The notes below the pieces were generated by a model. The model was not told the origin of the DNA. It did not search any database and saw only the letters and a list, made by a program, of their open reading frames with translations. The position numbers and the translations under genes were made by a program. Positions 10,669-19,386 of a DNA stretch of 20,760 nt are shown here, in pieces; the stretch's first letter is position 1, and each line of letters opens with the position of its first letter. Source of the stretch: Euprymna scolopes (taxonomy: Eukaryota; Mollusca; Cephalopoda; Sepiida; Sepiolidae); NCBI GenBank assembly GCA_024364805.1, contig CM044513.1, positions 21,082,531-21,103,290 on the forward strand. Reading direction: 5' to 3'.

Positions 10669-11879
10669 GTTATAAACGGCAAAATCATAATGGGTTTTGA
10701 ATGAAAAGCACAACTTTAATAACTCTACATGGTTTTTAGAGTGTCATTGAATCTCTCAATTATCCAAGTCAAGTAATCGTTTTGTATGGTAAAACAACAA
10801 AGTGATAAAAACTCACTACTTTAAATCTCGACGCTCTGCTGTCAAAAACATAGTTCTAATACTCGACGCTACTGTACAAAGTAAAATTTAAAACGTCTCA
10901 CTTTACTGTCAAAGCTGAATGCTATAATATGACTTACTCCAAATCCACACTCAACCAAATCTTGGAAAAATACAGTAATTTATATAAAACCAGAAGCATC
11001 TCTTTGCATTTTAGCTGAAAATATCGCAAGCAAATGAAGAGAAAAAAGACTGTTGCTACTTGTTATCTTATTCTTTTTTTTCTGTACGGAATACTACAGA
11101 CTGCACACAAATATCTTCGTATTAATTTTAAAGTGTGCAACTAAATTTATGTTCGGGACACTGTGTCCTCTCTTTGTCAGAGTTGGAATCAATGTTGAAC
11201 GAGAATGTGTCCACTTCACGTGTTAACTTTCCTCAATCAGGTATTGTTGAATCGTTCGCTGATGTCGCTTCATTATTTAATTTCTTCCGGGCTATAAGTT
11301 TCCCGATAGTCGATTATTATCTTCAATTTGTGACTCGTTTGGAAAACTTCTGGGCAAAAACTGTATTCTTGAACATCACCTCATTTTCTGAAGTTCGTAC
11401 AACAACACTTTCTCACAACCGCATATGCATGTCACCTCCTCCATATTTTCAATGAATCAATTCATCATCGACATTCAATAATTGACGATTATGCCTCTCC
11501 AGAATAGTTAGTTATGTTTATAGCGAAAGTTGTCTTTGAAATCTCCATTTCCGAAGGATTATGTGTATTTGACCGCGATCAATCGATTGCCAACCCTTAA
11601 CAACCTTCTGAATGCCTACCCGTTTTATATGTGAATTATTCCACCAAATTTATTGTGCTTTACATCTTTATGCGGTGTAAGCCATGTAACAATTCATGAT
11701 CATCAACTCCCAATTTTAATTATTTTAAGCGTCAGCCCGGTGCAATATTCTGAACTAGTCTATTTTATACTAATTTTTACAAGCTGGATATTCCATTAGA
11801 TGTTACCCATGTACAGATTCAAATGCAGAAAAGGGCCGGAAACGAAGTGGATTACCTAGTCTAATTTCTGTCAGTATAT
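10669..11879. other. AT-rich stretch, no recognised gene
   Basis: The plus-strand frame at 11135-11455 (106 codons) starts with Met but has no recognisable domain, signal peptide or homology, and nothing supports expression. A degenerate short repeat is present near 10819-10925. Nothing else was recognised. Confidence 0.5.
10819..10925. repeat. Degenerate ~35-bp tandem repeat
   Basis: Three loosely similar blocks contain CTCGACGCTCTGCTGTCAAA, CTCGACGCTACTGTACAAAG and CGTCTCACTTTACTGTCAAA. Divergence is high and the period is uneven, so this is a tentative old minisatellite. Confidence 0.45.
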
Positions 11880-13575
11880 GTTAGTGGATGCGCGTCTTCG
11901 AAATGAAGGAGATTGAAGCACATAGCAAGCAGCTCATTGGCAACTTAATTTATAAATAAGAGTGATTTTTGTGATGTAGGACAAACTGTACGTCTCGACC
12001 AGGTGTACACCCAGACTTCTACTAAAACGACTTATAACATAATAGGCGGAAAACAATTTGTTACAGGCTTAATAATCCCTCTGCCCACAGGTATGTTAGG
12101 TAACCTCAATGAAACCTAGATTTTATTATACTAGCCTATTGGATAACATAAACCCATAGGGGGATTGTATTTTCTACGTGCTTACTAATAATATAAATGA
12201 TTAAATTCTCTGGATAAATGTTACGAACTAAAACATAAGTGGCAATATTCAAATTGTGTGAGAGTTGGTTCGAAGGACACATTCTAAGAGTTCTATATAC
12301 TAATGTCTTAATAAACCCTATTTTTCTAGAAAATAAACAAATATTAGTGTCAATCAATCAAAGGCTGGAAAATGTCGAAATGCAATAAACTGTAGTAAGA
12401 AAGAAATGCTTTATTGGTTCGAACAAATATCTAAGGAAGGCAACCAACTTCAATTATTTTTCCTCATATTAAATTATAATTTTGTGTGGACAGAATTAAG
12501 ATAATCGAGGAAGATTTTTGCTTCACACTCTAAAACTTAGGTTAAAGTGTAGTCGACGTAACTACAGGGCTTCAATATATTGCTAAACCGTGTCAACTCA
12601 GATTCTTACGAAAGTATACGCCAGTGAATGCTCAGGCTGCTTCATATTTGAACCCCATCGATCTCACTATACATGCCATTATTAAAGCTGAATTCCACTA
12701 ACGTAATATAGATTAACATCAGTCTAACACATATATTCCTGGAGAAATGTAAAGGAGTTAACCTGCTATTATAAAGGTAGTCGGTATCAATAGTAATGGT
12801 CTCCTGTACGTGGACATTAGTAAACAGGCTGGAAACGTCAATTGAACATATAAAGTTTCGCAGAACTAGGTTGCAATTTATGTAAATATTCAACCAACCT
12901 AAATTAATCGGTAATACAAGATTTATGGTATAAAACATGAAATGATTTTATAATAGCCAATAGTCACTCTGTTAAAGAGTTTTGAGTAGACCGATCCATA
13001 GACAAAATAGATCTAAGAAGGACAGCTTTTTTGAATTTTCCTAAGCTTATTAAGTCTAAGACTTAATAAACCAGAATATTTTTCCAGGGACGTCTTTACA
13101 AAAGAACTCTCCTTATAAAAGTATAAAATGAAATTCTGGATATTAATTTCATATTTATAAGTGTTGTCGCATGTTTCAGCAGAGAAGATGCCACAATCTT
13201 GTCTCCATCATTATAATAAGTAACATTTTATGGGAATAATCTCGAACATTCAGGATACCACCACCAGCAACCTTGTCAGATTTACATATAAAATATCTTT
13301 ATTTATTTCAATGACTTAACAGTTTTAAATACGTGTTGGGCAAAATAAAATCACCAAAACAAATATCTAGATAGAGAATTACGAAATGCAAATATTTTAG
13401 ACTAGTCCTAACAATTATTACATAATCAAGCGACATATAGTTATGAAGCTGAAGTTGGGAACATAAGACTTCAAATTTTGCAAGTGTCTCTGCCTTATCA
13501 ATATATTTGAGAGCAGCACAGAAATTCAACCTCTTAGACAACACTGCATTCTCCACTTTTGAAAGCACAAGATTG
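11880..13575 (-). mobile_element. Penelope-like element (PLE) fossil
   Basis: Minus-strand blocks match a Penelope-like reverse transcriptase in order. At about 13568-13440, LSKVENAVLSKRLNFC and DKAETLAKFEVLCSQLQL resemble the conserved N-terminal block (LS..E..VLSKGLNF.P). Near 13290-13235, SDKVAGGGILNVRDY resembles the DKGGGIVV..DY motif. At about 12848-12810, CSIDVSSLFTNVHVQETI is the catalytic SfDV.SLFTNVP block; VEFSFNNGMYSEIDGV follows near 12662. A YVDD-like region with FLDYLNSVH and LPSLDI lies around 12560-12440. KIGFIKTLVYRTLRMC and YPENLIIYIISK lie within 12357-12136. A Cys-rich stretch near 11955-11886 may be the start of the GIY-YIG endonuclease; that part is tentative. Length is about 1.7 kb of an expected 2.5-3 kb or more. 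It is an old, inactive copy with several breaks; ends and terminal repeats were not found. PLEs encode a telomerase-related reverse transcriptase plus an endonuclease. Confidence 0.86.
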
Positions 13576-13949
13576 GAGCATTACAAAATTATTCTTGCAT
13601 ATAGCATAAGAGTATCCACCTCAAATCCAAAGTGAATAAACATGTTTTGCTTATTAACCTTATCAAAACACATTTGCTAGAGTATGCTTAGCGGTTGGCC
13701 AAATATGTGGAGAACTAAAAAAACAAAGAAAATTAAAAACTATTTATTTAGAAGGGGAGGCAGACTTAGAATTACTGTAAGCACCAAGTGGTCTGTGTAA
13801 TTCATTTATTTGCTCTTGTATGAAAGGGCGTTCAATTGTACAAGGTGTAACATTGGAAGCAAGAGTCCGGTTTTAGTCGCGTGCAAGCCTCCGTCAGTCA
13901 TTCGGTCAGTCGGTCGGTGGGTCTGTCGATCTGTCTCTAACCCTTTTGT
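13576..13949. other. Spacer with GTC/GTCG simple repeat
   Basis: No gene was recognised. A short GTC-rich run (GTCAGTCATTCGGTCAGTCG and following) lies at about 13893-13937, just before the U2-related array. The 13810-14082 plus-strand frame runs through this run and the array and is not taken as a gene. Confidence 0.55.
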
Positions 13950-14067
13950 GCTTGACCTTTTTAGTAAGGATCAAAGGTATGTTGTTAATAGATGCCGTTT
14001 TCAGCTTTTTAAGCTTTTCTTGGCCTTGTGCCTAATTTGCTCGGTGGGAGAGCAAACAAATACCGAG

Positions 14068-14100
14068 TTCTTGGCCTTTTAGCCAAGATCGAAGTGTAGT
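14068..14100 (+). pseudogene. U2 snRNA 5'-end-derived block, unit 1
   Basis: TTCTTGGCCTTTTAGCCAAG then ATCGAAGTGTAGT corresponds to the first ~38 nt of U2 snRNA (TTCTCGGCCTTTTGGCTAAG, ATCAAGTGTAGT). Changes in the stem are mostly paired, so the stem-loop I fold survives. The following TTCCGGCGGATACTGC is no longer U2. Confidence 0.75.
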
Positions 14101-14296
14101 TCCGGCGGATACTGCAAACAAAAACCTATGTGAGAGCCACCCGGCATATACATCCTTGGTCAATGTAGGGGAAACCTTTCAGACCAATTGTCACTATCCT
14201 TACTCCCCGGGGAGTTTGTACCCATCTCCTCTTCACTCCTCACATTAAAAATCAGGCCTTGCCTAATTTGCTCGGTGGGGGAGCAAATAAATACCA

Positions 14297-14352
14297 TTTT
14301 CTTGGTTTTTTGGCCAAGATCACAGTGTAGTATCTCTTCCAGCAGATACTGC
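14297..14352 (+). pseudogene. U2 snRNA 5'-end-derived block, unit 2
   Basis: CTTGGTTTTTTGGCCAAGAT then CACAGTGTAGTATCT aligns to U2 positions about 6-42, with one extra base in ATCAAG as in the other units. GTAGTATCT can pair with AGATACTGC nine bases downstream (8 of 9), forming a second stem where U2 has its stem II region. Confidence 0.75.
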
Positions 14353-14750
14353 AAGCAAAGCCAATATGTGGGGGCAATGCCACATATAAGACCTTGGTCA
14401 ATGTAGGGGCAACCCTTCATACCAATTGCCACTATCCAGCTCCCCTACTACCCGGGGAGTTGGCCCCCATTTCCCCTTCACTCCTCACATAAACATCGCC
14501 CTTGTGCCTAATTTGCTCGGTGGGGGAGCATATACATACAGTATCTCTTCGGGCAGGTACTGCAAGCAAAGACTATATGTGGGGCAATCCCACATATAAG
14601 ACATTGGTCAATGTAGAGACAATACTTGATACCAATTGTCACTATCCAGCTCCCCTACTCCCCGGGGAGTTGGTCCCCATTTCCCCTTCACTACTCACAT
14701 TAAAAATCGGCTGTGCGTCTAATTTGCTCAGTGGGGGAGCTAATAAATAC

Positions 14751-14789
14751 CCTTTTGGCCAAGATCAAAGTGTAGTATCTGTTCTTATT
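14751..14789 (+). pseudogene. U2 snRNA-derived block, unit 4 (best conserved)
   Basis: CCTTTTGGCCAAGATCAAAG then TGTAGTATCTGTTCTTAT matches U2 snRNA (CCTTTTGGCTAAGATCAAG, TGTAGTATCTGTTCTTAT) over about 38 bases with one substitution and one inserted A. Identity extends further into U2 (CTGTTCTTAT) than in the other units, then ends abruptly at TCCATGATGC. It is too short to be a functional U2 gene: the branchpoint region, Sm site and 3' stems are absent. Confidence 0.85.
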
Positions 14790-14898
14790 CCATGATGCAC
14801 TTATATTTGTAACTTTGTGGTATAAAGTTGGGGATCACTTTTCTGTTTTGATTTAGTGTAAAATGATCACCCACTTTACTACCAGTCAGTCTAAAAGG

Positions 14899-15125
14899 CA
14901 TTCAAGTCATTCTCCAAATCATTCAAGTTGTTTTTTAAGGATTCCACTTATTCTTTAAGCATTCAAGTCATTCTTAAGGGCATTCAATTCACCCTTAATT
15001 TCATTCAAATAATTCTAAGCCATTTACTTTTTATTTACTTAAGTTATTTCAGCCCATTTTTAAGTCATTTTAGTTTATCTTTAAGAATTTCATATCAATC
15101 CTTCATTCCTGCATTTATTCATTCA
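14899..15125. repeat. Degenerate (ATTCAAGTCATTC)n minisatellite
   Basis: CATTCAAGTCATTC and variants recur at 14899, 14920, 14960, 14981 and 15002, with looser CATTT/AAGTCATTT forms continuing to a final CATTTATTCATTCATT near 15110-15126. Unit length is uneven (about 20 bp). It directly follows the U2-related array. Confidence 0.7.
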
Positions 15126-15432
15126 TTATACGAGCGCACGCAACTAATGGTTATCGGATTTGTGTATATAAAATGGAGAGACGTTTTCTTTCGGAAGGAA
15201 ATAAATAGATAATTTTATCGACCTGATTTTGCCCTTTAAAAGAAAGAATAGAAAAAAAATATTTATATGACATGAGCATTCTGTCTCCTCTTGCGTGACA
15301 ATTTTAGTTCTTCATTTTGCATATTTGGAATAACCAACGATTAACCTCAGGTGAGATTGTTCGCGAATAGGCATCTAGTGTTTTTAAGTATATTATTTCA
15401 TAGCGCTGGATTGTCTTAGTACTGTTTTAAAT

Positions 15433-15434
<2 letters not shown>
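15126..15434. other. AT-rich spacer, nothing recognised
   Basis: No gene or repeat was recognised between the degenerate ATTCAAG repeat and the CA microsatellite. Confidence 0.5.
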
Positions 15435-15474
<40 letters not shown>

Positions 15475-15505
15475 GTATGCGTGTGTGAGTATATATACAT
15501 ATGTG
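15435..15505. repeat. (CA)n-(TA)n-(TG) compound microsatellite
   Basis: An AC dinucleotide run to about 15462 passes into ATATATATATAT and then GTATGCGTGTGTGAGTATAT and CATATGTGT. The CA and GT flanks around an AT centre give hairpin potential. Confidence 0.95.
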
Positions 15506-18164
15506 TTGGAAGCCAATTATCAGTATATCTCATGAGTTATAAAAGCAGTCTAAAGCACATAACTGATTTTGTTACTAAAATAAAAAAAATCAACAGAAAT
15601 CAAATTCGTTCTTGCCGAAACTTAACTTGTTTTGTAAAATATTGTTAACATTTCATTTATTTTTGAAAACCAAGCAGAAAATTATGAACATTGGTTTGTG
15701 TGCAATTTGTGAAAAAATAAAAGGAAAAAAACATACAGGTTCGCTATTTTAAATGTTAAGTGAGTTTTTCATTTAAACCTATTAAATCGTCGTCTTGCCA
15801 TCTAAGGAAAGACAAGCAATCTCCTTTACTTTAAAAAAATAAAAAAAGAACACGAAAGAGATTTCTGTCGGAAAAGTGTAAATGGAACAAATTATACCCC
15901 CACATTTTTATTTGGATTGAAGTACTCATGTTTTATTGTTTACATTCTTGCGTTTTTTATAATCTTTTCTTTTACTACCACAGACAGATTTCATTACACA
16001 TCTTGTGAATATGTTTTTTGGGGAAATAGAAAGGTATAGTTTACATAGCGCGTATGGCTCGTCTGAGAGGTACAGTAGTTGCCGTATGACATTTGACTGG
16101 CGAGAATATTAGCAACAGCCGTCTAAGCACATATGCAAATTTCGCATGTTTGCACACATGAAGATAACGGGAAAAGAAATAACAAAAAGAAAAGGGGCAT
16201 AACGATGTAGAGAACAATAAGCAAAGTGTGTGCTGAGGAAAATGGACGTGTAAAGCTGGGGTGAGAAAACGCTAGCAATGATCGGACTCATATTGCTAGA
16301 AGGCAGACTTTTAAATATCACACGTATTATAGTACGGGCTGTAAGACACGTGTGTGTGTGCGGAAAAACACCTTCTGAAAGATAATGGCATGCGTTATTA
16401 TTGAAAGAATCACGGATTAATAGTTTTAATTTGCACTTCATAAAATTGATGATTTGTATATTTCTATGTCATTACTTGTTTGTTCTGTAACGGCACAATA
16501 AGACGTGCAAGTCGGAGCAATTTGAATGACACAGTAAAAGTGTAACATCAGTGTTACACATTTCATCAACGTCCTGTAAAAAAATAGCTACCATGCTTTT
16601 CTACAAATTAAACCAGACTCTAGGAAATACGTGTTTCCATTAGAGCAGGAAATATCATGCTGCCTAACTTCCTCGCCACATGAGGTTACACGTGCACGGA
16701 CATAAAGTCTAAAAGTTAAGTTCCTCCAACCAACCACTTTTTTCATGTTCTTATCAGACACGTATTGCTACATGCATGCCACACTACACATTAGTTAAAT
16801 TCACTGTATCCAACACGAGTCTGGCAGTAATATTGGGCGCATTGAACACATTCATCCAAATTAACACACATTTCCTTATCCAATTTATAGTCAAGTAATA
16901 ATTTCTGCTATCCATATTTAACCTGTTTTTCTATACTCTAAGCTCTACTCACTTTCCAGAGATTCTTATAAATTGTCACTATTTCGTAACACTAGAGGTT
17001 CTATTGTATTTTACATTTACCGTTCTTTTCTCCCCATCAAAATTTTCCTCAAAGTCTGTAACTCTAATTTACAAACCTCCGGCCGATGTGCAGACAATGC
17101 ACATTAGCTAAATTTACCTCAGTTTTCTTCATTGTTTACCCTACGGTCTCACTGATGACATTCATTCCAATTATGACGTAAACTCCATTAATGTTATGAG
17201 TCATTAATATCGCCTTCACTTTTACACAAATTCCATGTAGTTGGATTTCAACTTTCCACGTAACTTTATATTTCATGTCTCATTGATCAACTGTTTTCCC
17301 GGCGCCACCTCAACCGCATATACTCCAAATCTAGAATTTATTAAACTAATGGTGCCATCAGTATTGATAAGTGCAGTTTACCCTATGTTATTAATAGTTA
17401 CTTATATTACCGAAAAAGGCAAGTAGTGTGCCTTTATTATGTTGCAGGGGTAGCTACTGGCACATAATCTCTCTTTTCTTCGTTTCCCTGACTCGAAGCA
17501 AAATACCTTGGAATGTGGAAAAATGTTTCTTAGTTGGAGTATATTTCCTTGGGTGTCTCCTTACAATGTTTCATAAAGTGCAATCTTTAACATATAAACC
17601 CCGAATGGTCGTTGGTCTCTTATTCATGTGTGTATTGCGTTCTGCAGTCACTGTTTATATCCAAGTCTCCCGCAGTCTTTTGCTTAATAAATGACATCAA
17701 GTTGGTATTAGTTTCCTAACGTCCAGTTTTCTATATAAGGTAATTGTTGAAAAGCTACGGAAAGATTGGATTTGGATTCCGTAATAATAGCGAGATTTGT
17801 ATGATCGTTCTGGGGTATTCTGCTTCTCTGAGATGTGTTAATACTTTATTATTTTATCCGCATAAACATCAATTGAATCTCATCTCTACTTTAATCGTTT
17901 TAACATTTAACATCTTTCAACATTTTTCGGCACTTTCCTCATTTTTATCTCTTCCGCTCCGTATTGAACTTCATTGCGTACCTTAAGATGATGAGCCTTC
18001 GTATCAGCATGAAGAAAAATGGGAAAGTCTTACACTTTTTGTAGCTTGGTGAATAATTGTAGTTTTGTGATTCAAGTGACCGCATCATATTCTTCACTAA
18101 TATGCGATATCACATTCTATCTCAATCTCACTCGTTCTGCTGTCATTATGCATGCGCATTGAAA
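15506..18164. other. AT-rich stretch, no recognised gene
   Basis: Open frames of 61-110 codons (16109-16441 minus; 17241-17426, 17428-17694 and 17744-17986 plus) were read and show no domain, catalytic motif or convincing signal peptide. Structures seen are a small hairpin GTGTAACATCAGTGTTACAC at 16540-16559 and a possible ancient duplication (about 16781 and 17093). No transposase fragment was recognised. Confidence 0.5.
16781..17190. repeat. Possible ancient direct duplication, ~310-bp spacing
   Basis: ACACTACACATTAGTTAAAT at 16781-16800 resembles ACAATGCACATTAGCTAAAT at 17093-17112. Some way after each comes a second shared piece, GAACACATTCATCCAAATTA and GATGACATTCATTCCAATTA. Sequence between the shared pieces is not clearly alike, so the relation is tentative. 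Confidence 0.4.
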
Positions 18165-18166
18165 TA

Positions 18167-18731
18167 TAAGGTTGCTGCATAAGTTCCCGCAGTCTTCTCT
18201 TAGCAACAACAAAGAATATTAACAACATACTTAAGTTCGTCTGGGACCCAAGTTCTATGTTTGTCTGGACCCATCGTCTGAAAGTAGCGGGGAATTGTCG
18301 CAAAATCACACTTCAACTTTTCCCCCCATTCTCTTCATGTCTGATGGCCATAACCTTAAGTTGGTCTTCGTCCATCTTGATTGGTCTTCTGGAACGAAAA
18401 GCTTCAATGACGGCAAAATTACCGTGTTTTAATATTGTAAACCAATCTCCTACAATTATCTGAGCTTTAGCGTGTCTCTATATACGGCACCATTAGTCAC
18501 TTTTCTCGCTTTTTCCCACGATCAAAGGCTAAAAGAAGGCGGTGTCAAAAATGTAATGTTTCAGCTCCCTGACAATATATTTGGCAGTTCTGGAAAACGA
18601 GGAAAATTAATTAGCAAGAAACGATGCTTATTATCTTGAAGAACAAGGTACAAACTTTCTAATAATAAACAACACTTTGTCAGCTATCAAAACATGTTTA
18701 TGAAACATCGGGAACTAATGCAGCAACATCA
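18167..18731 (-). mobile_element. Second mariner-family element, 565 bp deletion derivative
   Basis: The inverted ends read TAAGGTTGCTGCATAAGTTC (18167 inward) and, reverse-complemented from 18731, TGATGTTGCTGCATTAGTTC, both continuing CCG. TA flanks both ends (18165-18166 and 18732-18733). The end sequence differs from the element at 9702-10666, so this is another mariner family. Minus-strand coding remnants lie between the ends. At 565 bp it is less than half the usual mariner size and resembles the deletion derivatives that give rise to MITEs. Confidence 0.9.
18230..18527 (-). pseudogene. Mariner transposase remnant, N-terminal domain only
   Basis: Minus-strand pieces, in order: FDRGKK at about 18527-18507 (compare yeFdrGkna), GDWFTILKHGNFAVIEAF and RSRRPIKMDEDQLK at about 18453-18357 (compare WFakFrsGdFslEDaprsGRPvevDdDqLk), then RYFQTMGPDKHRTWVPDELK at about 18293-18235 (compare hLkxiGkvxKldxWVPHEL). 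These are the two helix-turn-helix units and linker of a mariner transposase. Pieces are out of frame with one another, residues between the second and third are missing, and the sequence passes from WVPDELK almost directly to the terminal repeat. The whole DDD catalytic domain is therefore deleted. Confidence 0.88.
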
Positions 18732-18733
18732 TA

Positions 18734-19316
18734 ACTGGTGGTTAAAGCAATTCAGTGTAAAAACCTAATGAAAAAAAAGGTGCATATATCGAATCGGAAG
18801 TATCTAATTTCCATATTAGGTACAAGTACCGTTAGCATATGAAAAGGAAGTATTTTAAGTTATTTCATTTTCTTACTGCACAGTAAAAACAGGTTTTACA
18901 CTAACATGTTTTTACTAATTGTTAAGTGTTTTATTACATAATAACAACTTATTTCGCTTTCAGTAGCATTTCAGACCACATTCTGTTACTTGCCGACATA
19001 GAATTAGATCATTGATAGGTTGTATTATCTTAATAGATAATAATAAACCTTGTGAAGAAATGCACAAGTACATTCAGTACGTTCCTCGTCGGAATTTTGC
19101 ACATTATAGTCAACATTTACATGTAACCAGTCTTAGTTTTGGGCAAGTGTCAAACACACTTGTCGAGCACAAGATAAAACGGTTCCTCTATTATATTTGT
19201 TATTTCCGTGAATGGTTTACCCCCTACTTTCTTATGTTCTGTCTAGTGTTTAGCTATCGTTCGGTTTTGTTTTTAATCGATTGTTTCGATTTTGGTGATA
19301 TTGTTACCAAGGAAAT
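18734..19316. other. AT-rich stretch, no recognised gene
   Basis: A 114-codon plus-strand frame (19012-19356) begins here with a Met but has no recognised domain, and its last residues are encoded by the 5S-like sequence that follows. It is not supported as a gene. Confidence 0.45.
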
Positions 19317-19386
19317 CCCGTTGACACACTGGTTCTCGTTAGATGTCTGTAGATAATAAACGTTGCACCTGAACAATACCAGGACT
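19317..19386 (+). pseudogene. Second, more decayed 5S rRNA-like sequence
   Basis: CCCGTTGACACACTGGTTCT then CGTTAGATGTCTGTAGATAA aligns to 5S rRNA (CACGTTGAATACACCGGTTCT, CGTCAGATCACCGAAGTTAA), followed by ACGTTGCACCTGAACAATACCAGGA against CAACGTTGGGCATGGTCAGTACCTGGA, with scattered substitutions. The 5' end and the region after the intermediate element are poor. It lies on the same strand as the copy at 335-450; downstream flanks of the two copies do not resemble each other, so a shared SINE tail is not shown. Confidence 0.65.

Larger units (their letters stand above)
13950..14790 (+). repeat. Tandem array of ~210-245 bp units containing U2 snRNA-derived sequence
   Basis: The landmark CCTAATTTGCTCGGTGGG starts at 14031, 14262 and 14507, and a diverged copy (TCTAATTTGCTCAGTGGG) at about 14718, giving spacings of about 231, 245 and 211 bp. 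Each fuller unit carries, in order: a TTTGCTC..GAGCAAA hairpin; a U2-like block CTTGGCCTTTTGGCCAAGAT with AGTGTAGTATCT; a hairpin centred on CAAT (ATATGTGGG..CCCACATAT); ACCTTGGTCAATGTAGG; a palindrome ACTCCCCGGGGAGT; and TTCACTCCTCACATTAAAAATC. Unit three lacks most of the U2 block, and unit four stops within it. A further degenerate U2-like block at 13951-13980 precedes unit one. The unit does not match a repeat class I can name; it may be a SINE-like retroposon with a U2 head, later amplified in tandem, or a satellite that captured U2 sequence. Confidence 0.85.

Noticed and set aside
11135-11455. 106-codon plus-strand open frame
   Set aside because: No recognisable domain, no splice context and ordinary length for chance frames in 20 kb.
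14751-14789. Functional U2 snRNA gene
   Set aside because: Only about 40 nt of U2 remain; the branchpoint-pairing region, Sm site and 3' stem-loops are missing.
13950-14790. CRISPR array
   Set aside because: Units are 210-245 bp, diverged and contiguous, without short identical repeats separated by unique spacers, and the genome looks eukaryotic.
13810-14795. Four open frames (70-97 codons) repeating the string CLICSVGE
   Set aside because: They arise from the tandem units; frames are not kept between units and the repeats look RNA- or DNA-structured rather than coding.
16109-16441. 110-codon minus-strand open frame
   Set aside because: Hydrophobic and Cys/Ser-rich but with no family resemblance or supporting context.
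19012-19356. 114-codon plus-strand open frame
   Set aside because: No domain recognised, and its end is encoded by a 5S-like fossil.
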